Notes: a model not told the origin generated them from the letters alone. Counted from the stretch's first letter, positions 1 to 9,375 are shown. The stretch is 20,732 nucleotides of DNA from Zopfochytrium polystomum (GCA_025765615.1 JAIVFJ010000460.1:17501-38232), one strand, 5' to 3'. A program made the numbers and translations.

Positions 1-508
1 GGCGTACTATTGTATCTCGACGAGGGCTACGCAGCGGCGTTGGAATCGTCGCTCTAGCTGCGCTCCCCGCGGACCCGCTCAATGAAAAACCGTCCGCGGA
101 GGCACTAAAAAATTTTTCAAAGACAAAATTTCCTTTTGCGGTACCGCGCCGAGGGTGGCACCGCGTAGCCCTCTCAATTCCGCACGGGAGCTACTAACAC
201 CGTTTCCCCCGGAAACCGCTCCGTTCTAATCGGATTCTGCCTCTCAAGCGGTCGGGTGAGGCCTCTCAAGCGGTCCGCGATTGCTGCACAAAACGTCGCG
301 ATTCCACTTAGGGCAATCGAGGCTTTTGCCCTTAGTGTCGCGCGACTCTTGTCCAGACCGTCACCAACCTGATTTTCACCGACTTCAAGCCCCGCTCCCG
401 GCCCCAAAAAAAATCGTACGGCGGATCTGGACGCAGAATCGATTAGCAAACAGGGCCTCGCCGACAGCGTGGGCGTGGTTTCAGCGCGAAATTCCGAGTT
501 TTCGGAAA
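1..508. repeat. R1 spacer repeat, copy 1 (cut by window start)
   Basis: This ~0.5 kb segment recurs 754 bases downstream at 755-1262. Shared blocks include GTATCTCGACGAGGGCTACG, the CTCTCAATTCCGCAC block and the GATTTTCACCGACTTC block. Over 174-505 the copies differ at about one base in ten with no obvious indels. The repeat may continue to the left of the window. A frame on the minus strand stays open through both copies, but the substitutions do not look biased to silent sites, so I do not call it a gene. I recognise no known element; it could be the 3' part of the spacer after an upstream 28S, or a dispersed repeat. Confidence 0.8.
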
Positions 509-754
509 AAAGTTTTAATTGGCAAACGACAGGACCGCTCCCACGCGAAATTCTACTAAGCAAACGCATGCAGCCGACCGCGCCATCGCGTTCCTCTTGT
601 AAAAGTACCACAAGCTCGTCGTTATCAAAACCATGTGTCGTGGATTGTTTCAGCGAGCTACGGCCCTCCAAAGGCGCGCTAACCTCACATACGGCCGAAA
701 ATCCGGTTTTCCGCGGATGGCTCCTGCTGCGCGCGCGCCAGCGGGATTCTTTTT
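509..754. other. Unique spacer between the R1 copies
   Basis: About 250 bases separate the two R1 copies. The stretch starts with an A/T-rich run and ends in GCGCGCGCGC-like sequence before ATTCTTTTTGGCACACTAG. No repeat of it was found elsewhere in the window and no RNA gene or convincing frame is visible. If R1 is a tandem repeat, this is the remainder of a 754-base unit whose second copy has been lost or replaced. Confidence 0.5.
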
Positions 755-1262
755 GGCACACTAGTGTATCTCGACGAGGGCTACGCAGCCGCGTTGGAAT
801 CGTCGCTCTAGCGCCGCTCCCCGCGGACCCGCTCAATGAAAAACCGTCCGCGGAGGCACCAAAAAATATTTCAAAGACAAAATTTTCTTTTGCGGGACGG
901 CACCGAGGGTGGCACCGCGTAGCCCTCTCAATTCCGCACAGGAGCTACTAATCGCGTTTCCCCCAGAAACCGCTCCGTTCTAATCGGATTCTGCCTCTCA
1001 AGCGGTCGGGCAAGGCCTCTCAAGAGGTCTGCGACTGCTGCACAAAACATCGCGATTCCACTTAGGGCAATCGACGCGTTTGCCCTAAGTGTCGCGCGAC
1101 TCTTGTCCAGAACGTCACCAACCTGATTTTCACCGACTTCGAGACCCGCTCCCGGCCCCAAAAAAAATCGTACGACGAATTTGGACGCAGATTCGATTAT
1201 CAAACAGGCCCTTGCCGACGCGATGGGCGTGGTTTCAGCTCGAAATTCCGTGTTTCCGGAAA
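755..1262. repeat. R1 spacer repeat, copy 2
   Basis: Second copy of R1, in the same orientation as copy 1 and offset by exactly 754 bases over the part aligned. It ends at GTGTTTCCGG, where both copies run into A-rich sequence (copy 1 at ~506, copy 2 at ~1261). The A-rich 3' edge in both copies could mean a short retroposed element, but I see no clear target-site duplication. Confidence 0.8.
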
Positions 1263-1815
1263 AAAAAAAATAAGTGAGGTCTGATTTTTTTTTTTTTTGG
1301 GCCAACCTTGACCTGCAAAGGTTACTTAACGGAAACCTCCGCCAGGAGCTCGTCCTTAGCACCTTTCTAATGTACTTTTGACCGATCTACACGTTGGGCG
1401 TACTCCCACGGCCGTCCACCGCCGTTCCGGAAAACATTCCTAAGTGAGGACCGAAAAAAAAAAAAAAACGAAAATCCTTTGAGGCCGAGTTTACCTTGCA
1501 CAAACCCGAGCCCAGGACGTGAGGGTGGGCCCAGTAAGCAAACCACACGCGTAGAACACGATTCCGGCGTCGAAACGGCGGTGGACGGCCTCCTGCAAAA
1601 GATTTCCTGAGTGGGACTGCGTTTTGGATCTGGAGTTTTCGAAAAAACCCGCGATATCCCCCGCTTGCCACTAATCGACCCCCGGTTTTTCTTGCAGATT
1701 CGGATTCCTCTCGCGATTCTAGACTAGTAAGGTGCGGCTCCCAAGGCCGTCCCCCGCCGTCTTTGTGCCGGTGGGAGAGCTCAAAGATGGAGGGGGGGGG
1801 TCAGATGGTGAAAAA
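1263..1815. other. Unique spacer with A and T homopolymers
   Basis: The stretch contains A and T runs near 1260-1298 and 1456-1468, and the word TAAGTGAGG at about 1271 and 1442, each time next to a homopolymer of opposite type. It holds the long inverted repeat annotated separately at 1410-1590. From about 1735 it becomes C/G-rich and leads into the truncated first A module. No RNA gene or supported coding frame is seen. Confidence 0.6.
1410..1590. repeat. Fold-back (inverted repeat) structure
   Basis: The arms GGCCGTCCACCGCCGTT (1410-1426) and AACGGCGGTGGACGGCC (1574-1590) are perfect 17-base reverse complements. The stem extends inward with CCGGAA (1427-1432) against TTCCGG (1562-1567) after a 6-base bulge, giving about 23 paired bases around a loop of about 130. 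This fits a cruciform, a structured transcript or a MITE-like fold-back. No target-site duplication was found, so mobility is only a guess. Confidence 0.65.
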
Positions 1816-2075
1816 AAATTTTTCCAAGTCCAATTAGAAAAAAGCCATTTTGGGGTAACCCCTACTGCATGTGGCCCAACCTCAAGACCAAAACGCCCAG
1901 TTTTCGGGTCCTGACATATATAGGAGGGGAGGTGGTGGGAGCAACGGTTGGGCAACCGTTCCCCTCTCACACCCCGGCCTCGCCCGTTGAAAGGGGGGGG
2001 GTTTTTGTCCCTCCGATCGCAAACTGGCTGGACTTGCAGCAAGCAGCTGGTGGTTGGTGGTGGTGGTGGTGGTGA
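1816..2075 (+). repeat. A module 1, 5' truncated
   Basis: It starts at AAATTTTTCCAAGTCCAATTAG and lacks the TGGAG hairpin block that opens copies 2-6. It keeps the GTGGCCCAACCTCAAG core, CATATATAGG at 1915-1924, the AACGGTTGGGCAACCGTT palindrome at 1943-1960, the G run and a closing GGT-repeat. Being the outermost copy, it marks the upstream edge of the array. Confidence 0.85.
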
Positions 2076-3210
2076 AGGCTCGTTGATCGGATGGAAAAGG
2101 CTTCTTTCCTATTGGAATGGCGCTTTCGAAAGGCAAGTTGTCGCACGACGGTGGATCGACGACGGTTGGACTTGAAGCAAGCGGCTGTCGTTGTCGATCG
2201 ATGGAGAAGGCTCGTTGGTCGGTGGGAAATGGCTTCTTGCCTATTGGAACGTCGCTTTCGAACGGAAAGTTGTCGCACGACGTTGAAGGACGGTGGATCG
2301 ACGACGGTTGGACTTGAAGCAAGCAGCTGTCGTTGACGATCGATGGGAAAGGCTCGTTGACGGATTGGAAAGGCTTCTTGCCTATTGGAATCGCGCTTTC
2401 GAACGGCAAGTTGTCGCACGGTGGTCGATTGACGGCTGGACTTGAAGCAAGCAGCTGTCGTGGTCGATCGATCGAAAAGGCTCGTTGGTCGGTGGGAGAG
2501 GCTTCTCGCTTATTGGAATCGCGGTTTCGAACGGCAAGTTGTCGCGCGACGGTGGATCCACGACGGTTGGACTTGAAGCAAGCAGCTGTCGTGGTCGATC
2601 GGTGGAAAAGGCTGGTTGATCGGAGGGGAAAGGCTTCTCGCCTATTCGGATCGCGGTTTCGAACGGCAAGTTGTCGCACGACGTTGAAGGACGGTGGATC
2701 GACGACGGTTGGACTTGAAGCAAGCAGCTGTCATTGACGATCGATGAGAAAGGCTCGTTGGTCGGTGCGAAAGGCTTCTCGCCTATTGGAATCGCGCTTT
2801 CGAACGGCAAGTTGTCGCACGGTGGTGGATCGACGACGGTTGGACTTGAAGCAAGCAGCTGTCGTGGTCGATCGGTGGAAAAGGCTGGTTGATCGGAGGG
2901 GAAAGGCTTCTCGCCTATTCGGATCGCGGTTTCGAATGGCAAGTTGTCGCACGACGGTGGATCGACGACGGTTGGACTTGAAGCAAGCGCCTGTCGTTGT
3001 CGATTGATGGAAAAGGCTCGTTGGTCGGTGGGAAAGGCTTCTTGCCTATTGGAATGGCGGTTTGGAACAGCAAGTTGTCGCACGACGGTGGAGGACGGTT
3101 GATCGACGACGGCTGGACTTGAAGCAAGCGGCTGTCGTCGATCGGTGGAAAAGGCTCGTTGGTCGATGGGAAACGTCTTCTCGCCTATTGGAATGGCGGT
3201 TTCGAACGGC
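2076..3210 (+). repeat. B block 1, about nine B modules
   Basis: Nine tandem units are marked by CTATTGGAAT or a close variant near 2107, 2240, 2381, 2510, 2640, 2772, 2914, 3047 and 3184. A full unit reads roughly: AAAGGCTCGTTG, AAAGGCTTCT, CTATTGGAAT, CGAACGGCAAGTTGTCGCAC, GACGGTTGGACTTGAAGC, CAGCTGTCG, GTCGATCGATGG. Length differences come mainly from small indels after TCGCAC. This is the longest B block. Confidence 0.9.
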
Positions 3211-3584
3211 AAGTGAGCAGTTGTTTCCTCTCAATTGGGGAAAATGGAGCTGCTCCATTTTCTCAATTTTTGAAAAATCCATTTTGGGGTAAACCATAAT
3301 TGATGTGGGGACTTCAAATTTTTCCAAGTCCAATTAGAAAAAAGCCATTTTTGGGTAACCCCTACTGCATGTGGCCCAACCTCAAGACCAAAACGCCCAG
3401 TTTTCGGGTCCTGACATATATAGGAGGGGAGGTGGTGGGAGCAACGGTTGGGCAACCGTTCCCCTCTCACCCCCAGGCCTCGCCCGTTGAAAGGGGGGGG
3501 GTTTTGTCCCTCCGATCGCTCACTGGCTGGACTTGAAGCAAGCAGCTGGTGGTGGGTGGTGGTTGGTGGTGGTGGTGGTTGGTG
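3211..3584 (+). repeat. A module 2, full length
   Basis: It opens with GTGAGCAGTTGTTTCCTCTC, then the hairpin at 3241-3261 (stem AAAATGGAG, loop CTG). An internal duplication of ATCCATTTTGGGGTAAACC follows, then the GTGGCCCAACC core, CATATATAGG at 3415-3424, the AACGGTTG palindrome at 3443-3460, a run of G and a GGT-rich tail. Here the GGACTTG word near 3529 is followed by AAGC, as in B modules. Confidence 0.9.
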
Positions 3585-4288
3585 AAGGCTCGTTGATCGG
3601 ATGGAAAAGGCTTCTTGCCTATTGGAGGGGCGCTTTCGAACGGCAAGTTGTCGCGCGATCGTGCAGGATGGTTGATCGTCGATGGCTGGACTTGAAGCAA
3701 GCAGCTGTCGCCGTCGATCGATGGAAAAGGCTCGTTGATCGATGGAAAATGGCTTCTCTCCTATTGGGATCGCTGTTTCGAATGGCAAGTTGTCGCACGG
3801 TGGTCGATTGATGGCTGGACTTGAAGCAAGCAGCTGTCGTCGATCGATGGAAAAGGCTCGTTGACGGATTGGAAAGGCTTCTCGCCTATTGGGATCGCGG
3901 TTTCAAACGGCAAGTTGTCGCACGACGGTGGATCGACGACAGTTGGACTTGAAGCAAGCAGCTGTCGTGGTCGATCGATGGAAAAGGCTCGTTGATTGGA
4001 GGGGAAAGGCTTCTCGCCTATTGGAATGGCGGTTTCGAACGGCAAGTTGTCGCACGGTGGTGGTTGATCGTCGATGGCTGGACTTGAAGCAAGCAACTGT
4101 CGTCGATCGGTGGAAAAGGCTCGTTGATCGATGGGAAAAGGCTTCCTGCCTATTGGAACGGCGCTTTCGAACGGCAAGTTGTCGCACGACGGTGGATTGA
4201 CGGGTTGGTTGATGGTGGTGGTGATGGTGATCGCTCGTTGACCGATGGAAAAGGCTTCTTGCCTATTGGAATGGCGGTTTCGATCGGC
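3585..4288 (+). repeat. B block 2, about six B modules
   Basis: CTATTGG marks lie near 3618, 3760, 3886, 4018, 4149 and 4259. The last unit carries an extra GGTGGTGGTGATGGTGATCG insertion (about 4206-4230) and ends in CGATCGGCAAG rather than CGAACGGCAAG, a junction variant also found before A modules 4 and 6. Confidence 0.9.
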
Positions 4289-4650
4289 AAGTGAGCAGTT
4301 CTTTCCTCTCAACTGGGGAAAATGGAGCTGCTCCATTTTCTCAATTTTCGAAAAATCCATTTTGGGGTAAACCATAATTGATGTGGGGACTTCAAATTTT
4401 TCCAAGTTCAATTAGGAAAAATCCATTTTTGGGTAAACCCTACTGCATGTGGCCCAACCTCAAGACCAAAACGCCCAGTTTTCGGGTCCTGACATATATA
4501 GGAGGGGAGGTGGTGGGAGCAACGGTTGGGCAACCGTTCCCCTCTCACACCCCGGCCTCGCCCGTTGAAAGGGGGGGGGTTTTGTCCCTCCGATCGCAAA
4601 CTGGCTGGACTTGCAGCAAGCAGCTGGTGGTTGGTGGTGGTGGTTGGTGG
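4289..4650 (+). repeat. A module 3, full length
   Basis: The hairpin block is at 4319-4339, CATATATAGG at 4493-4502, and the AACGGTTGGGCAACCGTT palindrome at 4521-4538. It ends with a GGTGGTTGGTGG tail and GGACTTGCAGCAAGC near 4606. Confidence 0.9.
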
Positions 4651-5528
4651 ATGCTCGTTGATCGGATGGAAAAGGCATCTTGCCTATTGGAAAGGCGCTT
4701 TCGAACGGCAAGTTGTCGCGCGATCGTGCAGAACGGTTGATCGTCGATGGCTGGACTTGAAGCAAGCAGCTCTCGTCGATCGGTGGAAAAGGCTCGTTGA
4801 TCGATGGGAAAAGGCTTCTCGCCTATTGGGATCGCGGTTTCGAACGACAAGTTGTCGCACGACGGTGGATCGACGACGGTTGGACTTGAAGCAAGCTGCT
4901 GTCATTGTCGATCGGTGGAAAAGGCTCGTTGATCGGAGGGGAAAGACGTCTGGCCTATTGGAATCGCGGTTTCGAACGGCAAGTTGTCGCACGACGGTGG
5001 ATCGACGGCGGTTGGACTTGAAGCAAGCAGCTGTCGTGGTGGATCGATGGAAAAGGCTCTTTGATCGGTGGGAAAGGCTTCTTGCCTATTGGAATGGCGG
5101 TTTCGAAAGGCAAGTTGTGGCACGACGGTGGATTGACGATGGCTGGCCTTGAAGCAAGCGGCTATCGTCAATCGATGGAAAAGGCTGGTTGACCGATGGT
5201 GAATGCTCGTTCGCCGATTGAAAAGGCTTCTTGCTTATTGGAATGGCGCATTCGAACGGCAAGCTGTCGCGCGACGGTGGAGGACGGTTGATCGACGACG
5301 GTTGGACTTGAAGCAAGCAGCTGTCGTTGTCGATCGATGTAAAAGGCTCGTTGATCGGAGGGGAAAGGCTTCTCGCCTATTGGAATCGCGGTTTCGAATG
5401 GCAAGTTGTCGCACGGTGGTCGATTGATGGCTGGACTTGAAGCAAGCAGCTGTCGTCGATCGGTGGAAAAGGCTCGTTGATCGATGGGAAACGGCTTCTC
5501 GCCTATTGGAATGGCGGTTTCGATCGGC
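4651..5528 (+). repeat. B block 3, about seven B modules
   Basis: Unit marks lie near 4682, 4821, 4952, 5082, 5236, 5378 and 5504. One unit is enlarged by an internal duplication at about 5180-5225 (GGTTGACCGATGGTGAATGC then GCCGATTGAAAAGG). The same insertion recurs in B block 4 near 6411-6450, so single B variants have spread between blocks. Confidence 0.9.
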
Positions 5529-5890
5529 AAGTGAGCAGTTGTTTCCTCTCAATTGGGGAAAATGGAGCTGCTCCAATTTCTCAATTTTGAAAAATCCATT
5601 TTGGGGTAAACCATAATTGATGAGGGGACTTCAAATTTTTCCAAGTGCAATTAGGAAAAATCCATTTTGGGGTAAACCCTACTGCATGTGGCCCAACCTC
5701 AAGACCAAAACGCCCAGTTTTCGGGTCCTGACATATATAGGAGGGGAGGTGGTGGGAGCAACGGTTGGGCAACCGTTTCCCTCTCCCACCCCGACCTCGC
5801 CCGTTGAAAGGGGGGGGGGTTTTGTCCCTCCGATCGCAAACTGGCTGGACTTGCAGCAAGCAGCTGGTGGTTGGTGGTGGTGGTGGTGGA
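5529..5890 (+). repeat. A module 4, full length
   Basis: The TGGAG hairpin near 5559-5579 has one mismatch in its 3' arm (CTCCAATTT). CATATATAGG is at 5732-5741 and the AACGGTTG palindrome at 5760-5777. This is the only full copy whose first hairpin is not perfect. Confidence 0.9.
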
Positions 5891-6617
5891 TGCTCGTTGA
5901 TCGGATGGAAAAGGCTTCTCGCCTATTGGAAAGGCGGTTTCGAACGGCAAGTTGTCGCACGACGGTGGATCAACGGCGGTTGGACTTGAAGCAAGCAACT
6001 GTCGTTGTCGATCGATGGAAAAGGCTCGTTGATCGGAGGGGAAAGGCTTCTTGCCTATTGGAATCGCGGTTTCGAACGGCAAGTTGTCGCACGGTGGTCG
6101 ATTGATGGCTGGACTTGAAGCAAGCAGCTGTTGTCGGTCGATGGAAAAGGCTCGTTGACCGATTGGAAAGGCCTCTCACCTATTGGGATCGCGGTTTTGA
6201 ACGGCAAGTTGTCGCACGACGGTGGATCGACGACGGTTGGACTTGAAGCAAGCGGCTGTCGTTGTCGATGGATGGAAAAGGCTCGTTGGTCGGTGGGAAA
6301 GGCTTCTTGCCTATTCGAACGGCGGTTTCGAACGGCAAGTTGTCGCACGACGGTGGATCGACGACGGTTGGACTTGAAGCAAGCGCTGTCGTCGATCGAT
6401 GGAAAAGGCTGGTTGACCGATGGTGAATGCTCGTTCGCCGATTGAAAAGGCTTCTTGCTTATTGGAATGGCCCTTTCGAACGGCAAGTTGTCGCACGGTG
6501 GTGGTTGATCGTCGATGGCTGGACTTGAAGCAAGCGGCTGTCGTCGATCGGTGGAAAAGGCTCGTTGGTCGATGGGAAACGTCTTCTCGCCTATTGGAAT
6601 TGCTCTTTCGAACGGCA
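5891..6617 (+). repeat. B block 4, about six B modules
   Basis: Unit marks lie near 5922, 6053, 6179, 6309, 6458 and 6589. It contains the TGGTTGACCGATGGTGAATG variant shared with B block 3. The last unit has TTGCTCTTTCG in place of the usual TGGCG(C/G)TTTCG. Confidence 0.9.
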
Positions 6618-6981
6618 AGTGAGCAGTTGTTTCCTCTCAATTGGGGAAAATGGAGCTGCTCCATTTTCTCAATTTTTGAAAAATCCATTTTGGGGTAAAC
6701 CATAATTGATGAGGGGACTTCAAATTTTTCCAAGTCCAATTAGGAAAAATCCATTTTGGGGTAAACCCTACTGCATGTGGCCCAACCTCAAGACCAAAAC
6801 GCCCAGTTTTCGGGTCCTGACATATATAGGAGGGGAGGTGGTGAGAGCAACGGTTGGGCAACCGTTCCCCTCCCACGACCAGGCCTCGCCCGTTGAAGGA
6901 AGGGGGGGGACTTTTGTCCCTCCGATCGCAAACTGGCTGGACTTGCAGCAAGCAGCTGGTGGTGGGTGGTGGTGGTGGTGG
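6618..6981 (+). repeat. A module 5, full length
   Basis: The hairpin is at 6647-6667, CATATATAGG at 6821-6830 and the AACGGTTG palindrome at 6849-6866. The G run near 6901 is interrupted (GAAGGAAGGGGGGG), unlike the other copies. Confidence 0.9.
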
Positions 6982-7705
6982 ATGCTCGTTGATCGGATGG
7001 AAAAGGCTTCTTGCCTATTGGAAAGGCGCTTTCGAACGGCAAGTTGTCGCGCGATCGTGCAGGTCGGTTGATCGTCGATGGCTGGACTTGAAGCAAGCGG
7101 TTGTCGTCGATCGGTGGAAAAGGCTGGTCGACCGATGGAAAAGGCTCGTTGATCGGATGGAAAAGGCTTCTTGCCTATTGGAATCGCGGTTTCGAACGGC
7201 AAGTTGACGCACGACGGTGGATCGATGGCGGTTGGACTTGAAGGAAGCAGCTGTCGTCGATCGGTGGGAAAGGCTCGTTGACCGATTGAAAAGGCTTCTC
7301 GACTATTGGAATGGCGCTTTCGAAACGCAAGTTGACGCACGAACGGTGGATTGACGGCAGGACTTGAAGCAAGCGGCTGGTGGTGGTTGGTGGTGGTGGT
7401 GGTGAACGCTCGTCGATCGATTTGAAACGGCTTCTTTCCTATTGGAATGGCGCTTTCGAACGGCAAGTTGTCGCGCGATCGTGCACGACGGTCGATCGAC
7501 GGCTGGACTTTGTCGATCGATGGAAACGTCTGGTTGACCGATTGGAATGGCTTCTCGCCTATTGGAATTGCGCTTTCGAACGGCAAGTTGTCGCACGACG
7601 GTGGATGAAGGAAGCAGCTGTTGGTTGATGGTGGTGGTGATGGTGACCGCTCGTTGACCGATTGAAAAGGCTTCTTGCCTATTGGAATGGCGGTTTCGAT
7701 CGGCA
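6982..7705 (+). repeat. B block 5, about six more divergent B modules
   Basis: Unit marks lie near 7011, 7171, 7302, 7438, 7558 and 7677. Several units are altered: TTGACGCAC instead of TTGTCGCAC near 7204 and 7332, a GGT-repeat inserted inside the block at 7377-7402, and shortened units near 7500-7630. The block nearest the genes is more decayed than the outer ones. Confidence 0.85.
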
Positions 7706-8093
7706 AGTGAGCAGTTGTTTCCTCTCAATTGGGGAAAATGGAGCTGCTCCATTTTCTCAATTTTTGAAAAATCCATTTTGGGGGTAAACCATAATTGATG
7801 AGGGGACTTCAAATTTTTCCAAGTCCAATTAGGAAAAATCCATTTTGGGGTAAACCCTACTGCATGTGGCCCAACCTCAAGACCAAAACGCCCAGTTTTC
7901 GGGTCCTGACATATATAGGAGGGGAGGTGGTGGGAGCAACGGTTGGGCAACCGTTCGTCCCCTCCCACCCAGACCTCGCCCTAATAAGGGGGGGGGGTTT
8001 GTCCCTCCGATCGCTAACTGGCTGGACTTGAAGCAAGCAGCTGGTGGTGGGTGGTGGGTGGTGGTTGGTGGTTGGTGGTGGTGGTGGTTGGTG
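7706..8093 (+). repeat. A module 6, full length
   Basis: The hairpin is at 7735-7755, CATATATAGG at 7910-7919 and the AACGGTTG palindrome at 7938-7955. The segment after the palindrome differs from other copies (CGTCCCCTCCCACCCAGACC and CTAATAAGG), and the GGT tail is the longest (about 8041-8092). Confidence 0.9.
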
Positions 8094-8499
8094 AAGGCTT
8101 GTCGATCGATGGAAATGGCTTCTTGCCTATTGGGATGGCGCTTTTGAAAGGCAAGTTGTCGCACGATGGTCGATTGTCGATTGTCGATTGACGGCTGGAC
8201 TTGAAGCAAGCAGCTGTCGTTGTCGATCGATGGAAATGGCTCGTTGACCGATTGAAAAGGCTTCTTGCCTATTGGAATGGCGCTTTGGAACGGCACAACT
8301 GCCCACCTGCTTCCTCTCAAGTGGGAAATTGGAGCAGCTCCATTTCTTTTTGAGTGTGGTTGAAGATGGATGGTTTGCAGGACAGGAAAGGCTTGTTGTC
8401 CTATTGGAATGGGGCTCTTGCTATATGAAAGTGCGCTTTTCAAAGGCTTTCTTGTCCAGCAACTTGTGGGAGGTGGGAAGCTGCAAGGCTGAAAAAACT
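8094..8499 (+). repeat. B block 6: two units plus decayed remnants
   Basis: Two recognisable B units have marks near 8126 and 8267. A degenerate TGGAG hairpin follows (about 8326-8345, with AGC at its centre). A further remnant at about 8385-8455 keeps GAAAGGCTTG and CCTATTGGAATGG. This is the gene-proximal end of the array, where copies are shorter and more diverged. Confidence 0.75.
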
Positions 8500-8588
8500 A
8501 AGTCCAATTAGAAAAAAGCCGTTTTGGGGTAAGCCCTACTGCATGTGGCCCAACCTCAAGACCAAAACGCCCAGTTTTTTGGTCCTGC
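8500..8588 (+). repeat. A module 7, partial
   Basis: Only the A core remains: AAGTCCAATTAGAAAAAAGC through GTGGCCCAACCTCAAGACC to GGTCCTGCC. TATATA is replaced by unrelated sequence and the AACGGTTG palindrome is absent, so if A modules are spacer promoters this copy should be dead. Confidence 0.8.
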
Positions 8589-8716
8589 CTCTTGTGTGAG
8601 GGGTGCTGTGAAAGTTCTGCCTGGTCCAAGAAGAGGCAGTCATTCACCATAGCTCTGCCCAAGGGGGGCCATGTTTGTCCCATGAAGAATTCAAGGGGGG
8701 GGGGTCGAAAAAAACG
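8589..8716. other. Unique spacer between partial A copies
   Basis: It is a short non-repeated stretch that ends in a run of G just before the next A copy. Nothing coding or structural was recognised. Confidence 0.4.
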
Positions 8717-8880
8717 AAGTCCAATTAGGAAAAAGCCGTTTTGGGGTAAGCCCTACTGCATGTGGCCCAACCTCAAGACCAAAACGCCCAGTTTTCGGGT
8801 CCTGCCATATATGTGGGAGGGTGGTGGTGGCGGTTGGGAGGTTGAACTCCTGGCCGCACCGCCGCCCTCTCACATCCCCC
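8717..8880 (+). repeat. A module 8, partial and diverged
   Basis: The A core is well kept from AAGTCCAATTAGG to CGGGTCCTG. CATATATGTGGG follows at 8805-8816 in place of CATATATAGG. A GGTGGTGGCGGTTGGGAGG stretch follows, with only half of the palindrome. It leads directly into C element copy 1. Confidence 0.75.
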
Positions 8881-9083
8881 CCTTGTCCGATGTTGCCCTA
8901 TAATTCGTGGATAGCGGGTGTGGGCGGCTTGTTAGCGGCTGGGAGACGTATGAGCTCCCTCCGCGCTCCTTCTCACACCCGTTCGGCGTGGAGTTTGTCG
9001 CGATGGACCAGCGCCCTTTGGTCGGAATTCGCCACGGCTTTCGTCGCTTCGTTCCACGTGTTGGTTTTCGTCGGCGCGTCCCC
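8881..9083 (+). repeat. C element copy 1
   Basis: This ~200-base element starts near TTGTCCGATGTTGCCCTATA, continues with ATTCGTGGATAGCGGGTGTG, a GAGACGTATGAGC block and GGAATTCGCCACGGCTTTCG, and ends at TCGGCGCGTCCCC. It is nearly identical to copy 3 (12070-12270). CCTATAATTCG at the start is TATA-like. It lies between the A/B array and the 64-bp array. Confidence 0.85.
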
Positions 9084-9375
9084 ATACGGCCCAACCGGTT
9101 TTCCCCACTTTGTCCCACCCGGGCCGGGTTTTTTTTTTTTTTTGGACGAAAGTTGGTCCCCTTCCCCCCGCTTTCGTCGGTGTGTCCCCAAACGGCCCAA
9201 CTGGTGTTGTCCCCCCCCCCCTCCCCCCACTCTTGCAGTTTGGGCTGCTGGTCCCCCCCTCACACACACACCTGGTCGACGAAAGTTGGTCCCGTTCCCC
9301 CCGCTTTTGTCGGTCTGTCCCCAAACGGCCCAACTGGTGTTCCCCCCCCCCCCACTCAGACTTTTGCGGAGAAGA
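9084..9375 (+). repeat. C/T-rich minisatellite region
   Basis: Two copies of a ~132-base unit run from GACGAAAGTTGGTCCC (near 9145 and 9278) through CCGCTTT(C/T)GTCGGT to CCAAACGGCCCAACTGGTGT, each followed by a long C run. The block also contains a T run (~9129-9143), a CA run (~9261-9271), and GTCCCACCCGGGCCGGGTTT near 9112, repeated near 9490. Confidence 0.75.

Larger units (their letters stand above)
1816..8345. repeat. Composite intergenic array of A and B modules
   Basis: Six A modules (about 260-390 bases) alternate with blocks of B modules (128-142 bases each; blocks of about 9, 6, 7, 6, 6 and 2). Using the TATATA stretch as a marker, successive A modules lie about 1500, 1078, 1239, 1089 and 1089 bases apart. 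All copies face the same way, toward the 18S gene. This layout resembles well-studied rDNA spacers such as those of frogs and flies, where spacer promoters alternate with enhancer repeats. That role is an inference from layout, not from sequence identity. Confidence 0.9.

Noticed and set aside
1263..1300. LTR or retrotransposon edge at the A/T homopolymers
   Set aside because: No paired terminal repeats, primer-binding site or reverse-transcriptase motifs are visible nearby.
2030..6955. GACTTGC in some A modules, identical to the 7-base frog rDNA terminator box
   Set aside because: Only four of six full A modules have it; the others read GACTTGA. It is part of the CTTGCAGCAAG / CTTGAAGCAAG variation, and a 7-base match across such distant species is probably chance.
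2076..8093. Long minus-strand open frames (up to about 310 codons) with repeated PFETAIPIGEKPF-type peptides
   Set aside because: All three minus frames are largely open through the B modules because the repeat has few TTA, CTA or TCA triplets on +. Unit lengths are not multiples of three, so frames shift from copy to copy. This is stop-poor repeat, not protein selection.
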